A DNA stretch of 64,000 nucleotides from Spirosoma foliorum (GTDB taxonomy: Bacteria; Bacteroidota; Bacteroidia; Cytophagales; Spirosomataceae), in NCBI RefSeq assembly GCF_014117325.1, contig NZ_CP059732.1:6647001-6711000 (forward strand), given 5' to 3'. This document shows, one piece after another, positions 9,494 to 17,992 of this stretch (the first letter of the stretch is position 1; each line of letters opens with the position of its first letter). The translations under genes and the position numbers were made by a program. Below the pieces are notes generated by a model that saw nothing but the letters and a program-made list of their open reading frames with translations, was not told the origin of the DNA and searched no databases.

Positions 9494-9570
9494 AATACAA
9501 AGTTACAGAAATCGAGCTGGCTGTTTTTTCCCGGGTGTGAAATGGTAATATATTGGCGGGTATGGTACGA

Positions 9571-9598
9571 TCTGGTGCGGGTATTTACCCGCGCCAGA
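9571..9598. repeat. Short solo copy of the GCGGGTA-TACCCGC palindromic repeat
   Basis: TCTGGTGCGGGTA and TACCCGCGCCAGA flank a 2-nt spacer with one mismatched pair. It resembles the ends of the elements at 7022 and 8399 and lies just past the stop of the outer-membrane barrel gene. It may act as a terminator. Confidence 0.7.
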
Positions 9599-9611
9599 GT
9601 CAGACGATAAC

Positions 9612-12362
9612 TTACACCCCAAATTTCCGGAGGTTATAGACGAAGCTAACCATAAAATAGCGCGTCAGAACTCGGCTTTGGACATCCTCTACGTACGAAT
9701 CACCCGTGTTTCGAATGACGCTTCGGTTCTGGTTCAGTAAATCGAACGCCTGCACGCGAAATTCACCCTGTTTTGCCTTTAGAAACTGCCAGGCAAGGGC
9801 TGCGTTCCAGAGCGTAAACTGCTGGTTGTAGCCAGCCGCCCGACCCGTTGTGGCCGTATAAGTCAGATCGCTGGTAAGGACGAAGTTGAACGGGAGTTGC
9901 CAATGGACATCGACCGTTGCGTACTGCGACCAGAAGGCTGAATTCTGCTTTGACAGGAGCGAGTAGGTGGCCGTCTGATAACTAATTGTACCACTGAGGC
10001 CATAATCCAGTTTGCCGTTATAGGCCGATTGCAACCGCACGCCCTGTCCCAAAAATACATTTTTAGCCTCGTTGGTCTGGTCATTGATCAAACTAATTGC
10101 CCGACTGAAACTAGCATTCGTTGTCAACGTAAGCCCCAGTTTCGTTGGCTGGAGTGTGCGGCCAATCGATAATGATCCGTTTGCTGCCAGATATCCACCC
10201 GCATTGATGGGCTGAGTTGTTTGGGCGCCAGCGCTATTGATCGTTGTGGTTGTACTGATGCGGTTAGTACTCTGGTTTAGACTGGCAAATATAAACAGGC
10301 TTTTCCCTCCAGCCCCACTCGATCCATTATAGGTTAGGGTAATATTGTTGTAATATTCCGGCCGAAGGCCGGGGTTTCCCAGACGGATAGTCAGCGGATT
10401 AGTATTGTCGACAATGGGTTGTAATTGTGTCACCGAAGGCGGAGTTATCCTCGTCCGGTATTGCAATCGAAGGCTGCGATTTCTCGAAAACGTATAACTA
10501 AGTAGCGCACTAGGAAGCAGATTCAGATACTGGCGACTCCTGCTTGTGTCAACAGAACGATTGTCAACCTCTAAGTTGGCCTGTTGCAGGTCGAAACCCA
10601 GTGCATAGGTATACCGAAGTCGGCGCGTCTGTAAGGTGGTGCCAATGCGGTGCGTTGCGAAAAGGCTACTAAAGTGATTGCTCAAAGCAGCATTGGGCTG
10701 GTCATATTGCCCTGTTGCTTCACTCGCATCAATCACATCGCGCTCGGCTCGGTTTCGATTGGCTGCGTAGGCGTACCGAAGTTCTAATTTTTGTGTGAGC
10801 GACAAGGGCTCTGTCAGCGATAGGGTCAGCGTATTCTGGAGCGAGTAGCTATTCTGGCGATTACGCTGGTTCAATCGGATTGTAGTCAGCGGAGTCGTCC
10901 CTGTCGAATCATAGAATTGATTAATCGACTGATTGAGGGCATTCGTCAACCCATTTGTCAGCACAGTGTTCAGGTTCACCGACAATGTTCGTCCTTCTTT
11001 ACGAAATTTCCGCATGACTAACAGGTTATTATAGCCATTGAGACCGTCGCCGGTTGAGCCATAATGAGTGTCGCCATCGTTGAGCGCCTGCCCTGTCGGC
11101 AAATACGATCGGGCTGTAATCCGGCTATCGTAACCAGTAGCTTGACATGAAACGTTGGGGCTTATACGTAAGCTGGTTAGCGAATCAAGCTGCCAATCCA
11201 GCCGACCATTGAAGCGATGCGTTGTCTGGCGATTTTGCGAATAGGTATGCTGATCGGTCAGGAACGACCGGTCGGGCAGCACATTTTCCCGCCGGCTTCG
11301 CTGATCGGTCGTGGTGGTGGCCTGATTCAGAAAATAACTCGATGACAGTTCTGCCCGTTTGCCTAGCTTATCCCGAAAATTGAGTCCCCCTGCCTTGATT
11401 TCAATAATATTCGTCGGTGACTGATTAGCCGAAGGGTCAATACTACCTGGCCCACCAACTGTTATGGGGCCACCCGTGCCGCCACCAAGCGTAAAGTTCT
11501 GCTGGTTCAGGTTATTGGCCTGCCCGATCAACGATAGCTGTCGGCCCGGTCCGTCGCCACGGTTGTTAAAGCGATTCAGGTTTAATCTTCCCTGATAGCG
11601 CTCATCAGTCCCTGCCCCAATGGAATTCTGTCCAAAATAGCCTTTCTGCTTGTTTCGCTTAATGGTGAGGTTAATGGTGCGTTCGCGATTACCATCGTCG
11701 ATACCCGAAAATTGCGACTGATCTGACGACTGATCGTAGAGTTGAACCTTATCGACAATATCGGCAGGGAGGTTTCGGGTAGCCATTTTCGGGTCATTTC
11801 CGAAAAAAGGTTTGCCGTCGACCAGCACGCGATTTACGGTTTGTCCCTGCGCTTTAATCGAGCCATCACGCGCCACCTCAACACCGGGCAGTTTTCGCAG
11901 AAGCTCTTCCACCTGCGCATTGGGTTGAGTTTTAAAGGAACCCGCATTAAACTCCACGGTATCGCCCTTAACGGCAACGGGGCTGCGTTCTTGCCTGACT
12001 GTCACTTCATTAAGTGTGCTCGCCTGCTCAATCATTCGTATGGTCCCCGCATTGATCGGCGTTTCTCGACCGACAGTTATGTACGATGACGCGTTTCGGT
12101 ACCCTAGAAACGTTACCAGGATTCGGTAACGACCTGGGCCGACGTTGCGGAGTCGAAATTGGCCATCGCCGTTTGTAATGGTGGCATCTATATAACTGGA
12201 ATCTCGATCCGTCATCAATGAAACGGTGGCCATCCGTAGGGGTTTCCCACTAACCGAATCGACTGCAACGCCTATGACTTCAGCTTTCCCAGATACTTTT
12301 TGGGCAAACGTAAGCCCGCTTCCAGCCAGTAGCAGGAGGACAAAAAGAGAGAAGAATTTCAT
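9612..12362 (-). CDS. Outer-membrane beta-barrel protein with carboxypeptidase-regulatory-like and plug domains
   Basis: Large outer-membrane protein of the TonB-dependent-receptor-like family (OMP_b-brl_3 type). From the ATG at 12362 it has a signal peptide ending near FAQ, a CarboxypepD_reg-like domain (VIGVAVDSVSGKPLRMATV and following), a plug-like region (LLRKLPGVEVARDGSIKAQG, VNRVLVDGKPFFGNDPKMA) and a long beta-barrel to the C-terminus. The open frame begins 15 nt earlier at a GTG, but that codon lies inside a dispersed repeat, so ATG is preferred. It follows the GLPGLI gene on the same strand and is divergent from a kinase/OmpR pair, an arrangement often seen for envelope-stress-regulated barrels in Bacteroidetes. 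The transported substrate, if any, is unknown. Confidence 0.88.
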   Translation of the reverse strand: MKFFSLFVLLLLAGSGLTFAQKVSGKAEVIGVAVDSVSGKPLRMATVSLMTDRDSSYIDATITNGDGQFRLRNVGPGRYRILVTFLGYRNASSYITVGRETPINAGTIRMIEQASTLNEVTVRQERSPVAVKGDTVEFNAGSFKTQPNAQVEELLRKLPGVEVARDGSIKAQGQTVNRVLVDGKPFFGNDPKMATRNLPADIVDKVQLYDQSSDQSQFSGIDDGNRERTINLTIKRNKQKGYFGQNSIGAGTDERYQGRLNLNRFNNRGDGPGRQLSLIGQANNLNQQNFTLGGGTGGPITVGGPGSIDPSANQSPTNIIEIKAGGLNFRDKLGKRAELSSSYFLNQATTTTDQRSRRENVLPDRSFLTDQHTYSQNRQTTHRFNGRLDWQLDSLTSLRISPNVSCQATGYDSRITARSYLPTGQALNDGDTHYGSTGDGLNGYNNLLVMRKFRKEGRTLSVNLNTVLTNGLTNALNQSINQFYDSTGTTPLTTIRLNQRNRQNSYSLQNTLTLSLTEPLSLTQKLELRYAYAANRNRAERDVIDASEATGQYDQPNAALSNHFSSLFATHRIGTTLQTRRLRYTYALGFDLQQANLEVDNRSVDTSRSRQYLNLLPSALLSYTFSRNRSLRLQYRTRITPPSVTQLQPIVDNTNPLTIRLGNPGLRPEYYNNITLTYNGSSGAGGKSLFIFASLNQSTNRISTTTTINSAGAQTTQPINAGGYLAANGSLSIGRTLQPTKLGLTLTTNASFSRAISLINDQTNEAKNVFLGQGVRLQSAYNGKLDYGLSGTISYQTATYSLLSKQNSAFWSQYATVDVHWQLPFNFVLTSDLTYTATTGRAAGYNQQFTLWNAALAWQFLKAKQGEFRVQAFDLLNQNRSVIRNTGDSYVEDVQSRVLTRYFMVSFVYNLRKFGV

Positions 12363-12370
12363 GCTGTAAA

Positions 12371-12407
12371 ACCTCACCCCAACCCCTCTCCTGTTTTAGG
12401 AGAGGGG
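12371..12407. repeat. CCTCACCCCAACCCC-type dispersed repeat with hairpin
   Basis: A CCTCACCCCAA lead-in followed by a 10-bp perfect hairpin, CCCCTCTCCT / AGGAGAGGGG, with loop GTTTT. It lies in the gap between the GLPGLI and barrel genes. Related units are at 22905-22941 and, as an inverted pair, at 43469-43566. Confidence 0.9.
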
Positions 12408-12465
12408 CTTTTTTATACCTCGGGTGGAAGGATTTAGTGGTATATCCTGTCAAAAAAATGGTTGA

Positions 12466-13257
12466 TCAGTTTCGCTCACCCATCATTATCTGCTGTTGGA
12501 AGTCGGCGGTGGCCTTTTGGCGGAGGTCGGCTAGTTGCTCAGGCGTGACGGCTTGAGCCTCTGCAGTTGGTTGCACTTCTTTGGCATTGATAGCCGACAA
12601 ATTCACTTTGGTCGCTTTAAATTGTTCGCGGCTACTTTCGATCAGTAGCGCTACTCCCGTTTCAGGAGTTAGCTCACGAATAGGTGAATAGGTAATAGGC
12701 AATTCGGTGGTGAACCAGACCGTATACGTTTCATTTTTGAACGGTACGGTAGCTTTTCGACAAGTGTAGCCTGCAATCTTCCTGGTCTGATCGGTTAGTT
12801 GCCAGCCAGAAACACGTTGAATAGGGGCATCGGCCCGATACGTTTTCGCGTCCTTGTCTTTCCCAACGGTCAGCAGGGTAACCGTTTTCTGATTGGCCAG
12901 ATCGACAAAAATCTTTTCTTCGAATGGACGACCAAAATTCGTATTGCGCGGAGGCCCGCCACCTGGACCACCTGGGCCGACAGCGCGAATGGTAATGCCT
13001 TGCTCGTCTCGGGTTTCTTTGGCGTATTTATCGGTAAACGTCACCTTCTGCCCGAAAGTCCGTGTATCAGGAATATCGGTCGGGAAATTAGGATCGCCGG
13101 GTTTGATCTGCTCACCATTGATCACAATACGTATCGCCGACAGGTCTACTTTTCGAGCCGCTTCATAACTGATCAGACCAGTTATTTGCGCCAACACGGG
13201 TCGGGTGGCGGCCAGTAATACAGCGAGGATAATGGTTAAAATAACATGCGTTTTCAT
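12466..13257 (-). CDS. GLPGLI family secreted protein
   Basis: 263 residues from the ATG at 13257; the frame opens slightly earlier at TTG. A signal peptide ends near VLAQ. The middle holds the segments typical of this Bacteroidetes family: the EEKIFVDLANQKTVTLL region, the GWQLTDQTRKIAGYTCRKAT region, and a window with YTVWFTTELPITYSP. A Gly/Pro-rich insert (about 93-102) is unusual. Function of the family is unknown; members are periplasmic or outer-membrane-associated and are often encoded beside a beta-barrel protein, as here. The divergent kinase/response-regulator pair probably controls both. Confidence 0.88.
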   Translation of the reverse strand: MKTHVILTIILAVLLAATRPVLAQITGLISYEAARKVDLSAIRIVINGEQIKPGDPNFPTDIPDTRTFGQKVTFTDKYAKETRDEQGITIRAVGPGGPGGGPPRNTNFGRPFEEKIFVDLANQKTVTLLTVGKDKDAKTYRADAPIQRVSGWQLTDQTRKIAGYTCRKATVPFKNETYTVWFTTELPITYSPIRELTPETGVALLIESSREQFKATKVNLSAINAKEVQPTAEAQAVTPEQLADLRQKATADFQQQIMMGERN

Positions 13258-13326
13258 ACACAATCGTCTGATTTGATTTGATGAATCAAAGGTCAGGCGA
13301 TCGTTTGTAAAGCACTGCTATATAAT

Positions 13327-13346
13327 GTTAACCAGTGTTAACAGTG
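13327..13346. promoter_or_regulatory. Candidate OmpR-type box between divergent genes
   Basis: GTTAAC occurs at 13327-13332 and again at 13337-13342, giving GTTAA-N5-GTTAA with a 10-bp period and a third partial AGTG. This spacing is typical of binding sites for OmpR/PhoP-family regulators. It lies between the GLPGLI start (13257) and the kinase start (13381), where a regulator could control both directions. Confidence 0.4.
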
Positions 13347-13380
13347 ATACAAAGGCCATTTGCACGACGTAGATTTGTAT

Positions 13381-14889
13381 ATGACCCGACGCATACGTTC
13401 GATTTTCTGGCTAATGACAGCCTGCATTGTTGGCATCAATGCCTTTCAGGGATATTGGCTCTGGACAACCTACCAGCTCAATCGGGATCAGTTTGTCCGT
13501 ACCGTTCAGGATGCCTTGGTACAGGCACTGGAGCGCCAGCAGGTGATTGATGCGAAACAACTGATGCGTAAGCAACCGCCGGGGAAATCGAAAAGAACCC
13601 CTACAAAGGCAGGCTCGGAAACCCGAATTATTGTGCGTCGCTTCGATAACCCTCAGGCAGCATCTCGCGGAGGAGAGACCCGAGTTTTTGTTCAAAGACA
13701 TATTGATAGTTTGCAAGCAGACAAATCGCCCGAGCGTCTAGTGGTTACCTATAATCGAATTGATCCTGTGAAGCTTCAAGACCCTGCTGATACACTCGCC
13801 CGGCGTATTTCCAAGTTAGTCTTACTCGACTGGGCCGCAGGTACCATTACGAATCTGGGCAATCTGACAGTTATCTATAAAGACGAACTTCATCGCCGAG
13901 CCATTGACACCGAGTTTCAGCTCGACACGTTAAGAATCCGTTCCCAGGAAACTCATCAGCAAGGCAAGGATAAAATCTTTATTTTTCGCCGGGACATCAC
14001 CAATCAGGCTGTTAAAAACACCAATGTTCTGCAAACAACACCCGAGCCGCTGAATCCCTTACAAAACCTATTTGTACAGGCAACATTCAGTACACCAACC
14101 TCTTACCTGCTTCAACGAATGGGCTGGCTCTTGGGGAGTTCTGTGATTTTATTGATCCTGACAACCAGCTGTTTTCTGTTTATGCTGGCCACTATTCTAC
14201 GTCAGAAAAAGCTATCGGAAGTTAAAAATGACTTCATCAACAACATGACCCATGAGCTGAAAACACCCATTGCAACGGTATCCGCAGCCGTCGAAGCGCT
14301 CCAGAATTTCGGTGTCTTGAACGATCCGCAGAAAACCCAAACGTACCTGACCATCTCCCAAAATAATCTGCAACGGCTATCAGATCTGGTCGAGAAAGTA
14401 CTGAATCTGGCGGTTGAAGAAAAGCGTGATCTGGTCTTACACCCCGAACCAATCAAGCTCGCCGATCTGACCAATGACCTGATTGCCAATCATCGACTTC
14501 GGGCAGCTAAACCGCTGTATGTGTCCACGCATATTCCTCCAGAAGCAACCATTTCAGTTGATCGTATCCATTTTAGCAATGCCCTGAACAACCTGATCGA
14601 CAACGCAATAAACTACTCTCGTGATCAGGCCGACATTAGGCTAACATTTCAGCAACGAGCTAACGATGGCTGGAAACTGGTTGTAGCAGATAATGGCATT
14701 GGTATTCCGAAAGTGTATCAATCCGCAATTTTTGACCGTTTTTTTCGGGTTCCTACGGGTAATCTACATCCCGTAAAAGGGTTCGGTTTAGGGTTAGCCT
14801 ACGTACAGCAGGTGGTCGAACGACATGGCGGACGAATCCGAGTGCAGAGTGAGCCGGGCAAAGGGAGTGAATTTATACTGGAATTTTGA
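13381..14889 (+). CDS. Sensor histidine kinase (periplasmic sensor, HisKA/HATPase)
   Basis: 502 residues from the ATG at 13381; the frame opens seven codons earlier at TTG. An N-terminal membrane segment (about 7-28), a periplasmic sensor region of about 220 residues, a second membrane segment (SSVILLILTTSCFLFMLATI), then HisKA with NNMTHELKTP as the phospho-acceptor motif. The HATPase domain has NLIDNAINYS, DNGIGIP and GFGLGLAY. The response-regulator gene starts 3 nt after its stop, so they are a pair. The most likely targets are the divergent GLPGLI and barrel genes. A TAGATTTG box at 13370-13377 sits just before the ATG but lacks a clear minus-33 partner. The signal is unknown. Confidence 0.92.
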   Translation: MTRRIRSIFWLMTACIVGINAFQGYWLWTTYQLNRDQFVRTVQDALVQALERQQVIDAKQLMRKQPPGKSKRTPTKAGSETRIIVRRFDNPQAASRGGETRVFVQRHIDSLQADKSPERLVVTYNRIDPVKLQDPADTLARRISKLVLLDWAAGTITNLGNLTVIYKDELHRRAIDTEFQLDTLRIRSQETHQQGKDKIFIFRRDITNQAVKNTNVLQTTPEPLNPLQNLFVQATFSTPTSYLLQRMGWLLGSSVILLILTTSCFLFMLATILRQKKLSEVKNDFINNMTHELKTPIATVSAAVEALQNFGVLNDPQKTQTYLTISQNNLQRLSDLVEKVLNLAVEEKRDLVLHPEPIKLADLTNDLIANHRLRAAKPLYVSTHIPPEATISVDRIHFSNALNNLIDNAINYSRDQADIRLTFQQRANDGWKLVVADNGIGIPKVYQSAIFDRFFRVPTGNLHPVKGFGLGLAYVQQVVERHGGRIRVQSEPGKGSEFILEF

Positions 14890-14892
14890 CGT

Positions 14893-15570
14893 ATGCCGAC
14901 TGTTCTACTGATTGAAGATGAAACTGCTTTGGGCATGATCGTTCGCGATAGCCTCGAAGTGCGCGGTTTTACTGTACTGTATGCCAGCGAAGGCATTGAG
15001 GGCTTAGCGCTCTTCAGGCAGCATCGACCCGATATAATTGTAGCCGATGTTATGATGCCACAGATGGACGGATTCACGCTGGCCGAACACATTCGCCAGG
15101 ACAATCCCGATGTACCAATCATGTTTCTGACGGCTCGCTCCCAAACCGCCGATGTTGTCCGTGGCTTTGAGCTAGGCGGTAACGATTACCTCAAAAAACC
15201 CTTTAGTCTGGATGAGCTGATCGTTCGAATCAATGCATTACTACGCAGAAAGCCCTCCCCGCAGCCAACAGCCACTCCGCTGTTAACCATCGGTCGTTAC
15301 CAATTCGACCCTTCGAAACAAAAACTCCTATTAGGTGGTCAGGTTATGCTTCTGTCGCACCGGGAAGCTGAACTACTCCGACGTCTTTATGAACAACGCA
15401 ATCAGGTCCTCGAACGCAGCGCTGTATTGATGGAGCTTTGGGGAGATGATTCGTTTTTCAACGGGCGAAGTCTGGACGTATTCATCACCAAGCTCCGGCG
15501 GCATTTACGCGACGATCCACAGATCCAGATTATCAACATTCGGGGTATCGGCTATAAGCTGATTGTTTGA
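14893..15570 (+). CDS. OmpR/PhoB-family response regulator
   Basis: 225-residue response regulator. The receiver domain (1-about 118) has the acidic pair near residues 8-9, phospho-acceptor Asp52 in IVADVMMPQMDG, Thr near 80 and Lys102 in LKKPF. The C-terminal winged-helix domain (about 130-225) contains LLSHREAELLRRLYEQRNQVLER and RSLDVFITKLRRHLRDDPQIQI, typical of OmpR/PhoB. Transcribed directly after its kinase. The GTTAA direct repeats at 13327 are a candidate binding site. Confidence 0.94.
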   Translation: MPTVLLIEDETALGMIVRDSLEVRGFTVLYASEGIEGLALFRQHRPDIIVADVMMPQMDGFTLAEHIRQDNPDVPIMFLTARSQTADVVRGFELGGNDYLKKPFSLDELIVRINALLRRKPSPQPTATPLLTIGRYQFDPSKQKLLLGGQVMLLSHREAELLRRLYEQRNQVLERSAVLMELWGDDSFFNGRSLDVFITKLRRHLRDDPQIQIINIRGIGYKLIV

Positions 15571-15585
15571 CCAATGTAGCTTCGC

Positions 15586-15609
15586 TGGCGTGGGTAAATA
15601 CCCGCGCCA
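15586..15609. repeat. Short solo palindromic repeat after the response regulator
   Basis: TGGCGTGGGTA and TACCCGCGCCA with a 2-nt spacer and one G-T mismatch. Same family as 9571-9598 and the ends of 7022-7123. It lies 15 nt after the response-regulator stop and could terminate transcription. Confidence 0.7.
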
Positions 15610-15716
15610 TAGCCAATATATCTTCCTATTTTCTATTGGCGCGAAATGGTAATTGTGTGGCGGTTTAGGGTAAAACTCAGCCGCGATACGCCCGGTACTT
15701 TTGTCAAAAAAACGCC

Positions 15717-16238
15717 ATGAAACCAATCATCATCGCACTCTTGCTCAGCCTGAACAATTCAGAAAATGCTCCCAGGCCCAATCATCAACAGCCTGCCTTA
15801 TTCAATCAATCATCACATAAACAACCCCAAATAACCACTATGGAAACGCAATCAATGCAAGTTGTTCGTACGTTTTTAACCGCTGTTCAACAGGGAGATC
15901 AGGCCAAATTAGCTGCCCTTATCCACCCAACTATCGAATGGAACCAGCCGGGAAACAACCGTTTTTCGGGCACAAAAAAATCGAGTACCGAAGTCTTTCA
16001 AATGGTAGGTGGCATGTTTCAGGCAACCGATAATAGTTTGGCCTTAACCGACATAAAGGTATTAACGGCCAACAGCAACAGTGTCGCCTGTCTGGTTCAC
16101 TGGAAAGCTGTGCAGCCCAACGGCGGTGTCCTCGATGTGGATAATATCGACGTATATACTGTAGAGAACGGCCAGATTATAAAAGCCAAAGTATACTTGG
16201 CTGATGTAGCGCAGGAAAATAACTTCTGGCTGAAGTAG
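15717..16238 (+). CDS. SnoaL-like / nuclear-transport-factor-2-fold protein
   Basis: 173-residue protein. Residues about 42-165 show the NTF2-like pattern of small ligand-binding or enzyme domains (VVRTFLTAVQQGDQAKLAAL, then HPTIEWNQPG, then DVYTVENGQIIKAKVYLADV). The first 40 residues after the ATG at 15717 are a weak hydrophobic stretch followed by an Asn/Gln/His-rich segment, which may be a poor signal sequence; a second ATG at 15840 would give the compact domain alone and could be the real start. A TACTTTTG box lies at 15696-15703, very close to the first ATG, which would favour the first start only if the leader is short. The substrate cannot be predicted. Confidence 0.7.
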   Translation: MKPIIIALLLSLNNSENAPRPNHQQPALFNQSSHKQPQITTMETQSMQVVRTFLTAVQQGDQAKLAALIHPTIEWNQPGNNRFSGTKKSSTEVFQMVGGMFQATDNSLALTDIKVLTANSNSVACLVHWKAVQPNGGVLDVDNIDVYTVENGQIIKAKVYLADVAQENNFWLK

Positions 16239-16250
16239 CCAACAAACGGT

Positions 16251-16826
16251 CTACAGCAACCGAAAGCTCATCCGGTGGTACTTCGTTGGGCCGAACTGCC
16301 GGATAGCTTCTCGATGAACAGTTGTTGGATAGCCCACATTCTTCGCCCAGCCATAAGCCGGAAACTCTAATCCAAGTTGAGCCATGAGGTCATCCCGATA
16401 CGTTTTTGCCAGTACGGATGCGGCTGCAATGGACAGATAGTGCGCATCGCCTTTAATAATGCAGGTGTGCGGGATCATCGGATAAGGCACAAACCGATTG
16501 CCATCTACTAGCAGATGTTCCGGCTTGATCATCAATGCATCGACAGCTCGGTGCATGGCCAGAAAACTGGCTTTTAGAATATTGATCTGGTCGATATCGG
16601 TATGCGATACTTCGGCAACAGCCCAGGCCAGCGCATCGCGCTCAATGTCTTTTTTCAGTGTTTCCCGCTGCAGGTGCGATAACTGTTTCGAATCGTTCAG
16701 AATTGGGTGGGTGTAATCTTTGGGCAGGATAACCGCAGCCGCTACCACGGGCCCAGCCAGACAACCCCGGCCAACTTCATCTAAACCCGCTTCAACAGCA
16801 TCGGCATTGTAATAGGAACGTAGCAT
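16251..16826 (-). CDS. rnhB: Ribonuclease HII
   Basis: 191-residue RNase HII that cuts the RNA strand of RNA-DNA hybrids and removes misincorporated ribonucleotides. The metal-binding acidic residues are visible: Asp16 and Glu17 in [14 protein letters not shown], Asp108 in LLVDGN and Asp127 in KGDAHY. The C-terminal [20 protein letters not shown] motif also fits. It is the last gene of a minus-strand run after the VWA gene, separated from it by a hairpin that fills the gap. The functional link to the Bat-like genes is probably only positional. Confidence 0.96.
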   Translation of the reverse strand: MLRSYYNADAVEAGLDEVGRGCLAGPVVAAAVILPKDYTHPILNDSKQLSHLQRETLKKDIERDALAWAVAEVSHTDIDQINILKASFLAMHRAVDALMIKPEHLLVDGNRFVPYPMIPHTCIIKGDAHYLSIAAASVLAKTYRDDLMAQLGLEFPAYGWAKNVGYPTTVHREAIRQFGPTKYHRMSFRLL

Positions 16827-16839
16827 AGTATATGTTTAT

Positions 16840-16922
16840 GGTTTACAGTATTCTGTTTACGGTGGCTGACGCGCCCCATATTCATGTGTGTGTCAGCCAC
16901 CGTAAACAGAATACTGTAAACC
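16840..16922. repeat. 31-bp-arm hairpin filling the gap between the VWA gene and rnhB
   Basis: Perfect inverted arms at 16840-16870 and 16892-16922 with a 21-nt loop. The feet lie 3 nt from the VWA stop and 13 nt from the rnhB start. Same family as 4722-4813. Relative to that copy, two arm positions differ and both arms have changed so that pairing is kept. The loops differ but share ATTCATGT. Confidence 0.95.
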
Positions 16923-16925
16923 GTC

Positions 16926-17987
16926 TTAATCTTCCAGCACATTGCCAAAAATTGTGTTTTTCCATAGCAGTGCCAATAAGAGAAACGCGATTCCCCAGTA
17001 CAGATAGATGCGGTAAAAATCCTGCACATCTTCATAAACTCGGACGCGAATTGGTGATTTTTCCAACTGGTTAATCTGCGCAAATACCGATTGCAGTCGG
17101 CGGATATCAGTCGCTCGGAAAAAACTTCCATTGCCAATGGTTGCAATTGTTTTCAGTATACCTTCATCAACGGTAGTGGCTTGCGAGGCCGACGTAACCA
17201 GGCGCCCGACAGCAATGGTATAGAGTTTAATATCAAATGCTTTGGCCAATTTCGCGGCTGTAACTGGGTCGAGATTCCCCGCGGTATTATCACCGTCGCT
17301 CAGCAAAATAATAAGCTTACTCCGCTTATTTCCTGTCTGCGTTGTATCTGTTAACAACGGTGCTCGTTCACGCATCCGATTGATACAGCGAGCCAGCGCA
17401 TCGCCAATAGCCGTACCTGACGTCCGAATCATCTGGCTATTCAGATCATTCAGGTATTGCGTCACTAATCCATAGTCTGTTGTCAGTGGGCAAAGCGAGA
17501 AAGCCTCTCCGGCAAAGACCACTAGTCCGATTCGGTCGTTTTTTCGACCGTTCACAAATAGCTGGGCAACCCGACGGGCAGCGGCCAGTCGATTGGGAGG
17601 CAGATCCGTTTCGTCCATCGACTCCGATACGTCGATCGCTAACATAATATCAATCCCTTCCGATAATTCTTCACGCTGCGTTCGCACAATTTGCGGACGA
17701 GACAATGCAATCAATAGAAAGCTGCTGCCTATAAATACACTTAGCGGCAATAAGTACCGTAATAAACTAAGCCACGAACCACGCGTCTGAGCGCGTCCGG
17801 TAGGCGTTCGGGCATAAAGCTGACCTGTCGATATGTTTAGTCGTTGCTGTGCATTCCGATTCAGGTAATATCGAATAAGAAACAGGACCGGAATGGCCGG
17901 AATCAACGATAAAGCCAAAGGATAGACTACATGGAATTGCTGCCATTGCGCCGGACTTAGCCAGTGAGGTGAATACCAGGGTTCCAT
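16926..17987 (-). CDS. batA: VWA-domain membrane protein (BatA-like)
   Basis: 353-residue aerotolerance-type (Bat) protein. It has a membrane segment near residues 25-43, another near 90-108, and a von Willebrand A domain with the metal-ion-dependent adhesion site AIDVSESMDETD (about 118-129), a later TAIGDAL and ILLSDGDNTAG. A final C-terminal membrane segment (about 330-347) lies near YLYWGIAFLLLALLW. Genes for a DUF58 protein and a membrane protein lie just upstream, as in Bat loci, but no MoxR ATPase, BatB or BatC-E is found next to it. Function in this family is usually linked to envelope integrity or chaperone-like complexes. Confidence 0.88.
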   Translation of the reverse strand: MEPWYSPHWLSPAQWQQFHVVYPLALSLIPAIPVLFLIRYYLNRNAQQRLNISTGQLYARTPTGRAQTRGSWLSLLRYLLPLSVFIGSSFLLIALSRPQIVRTQREELSEGIDIMLAIDVSESMDETDLPPNRLAAARRVAQLFVNGRKNDRIGLVVFAGEAFSLCPLTTDYGLVTQYLNDLNSQMIRTSGTAIGDALARCINRMRERAPLLTDTTQTGNKRSKLIILLSDGDNTAGNLDPVTAAKLAKAFDIKLYTIAVGRLVTSASQATTVDEGILKTIATIGNGSFFRATDIRRLQSVFAQINQLEKSPIRVRVYEDVQDFYRIYLYWGIAFLLLALLWKNTIFGNVLED

Positions 17988-17992
17988 GTGAT

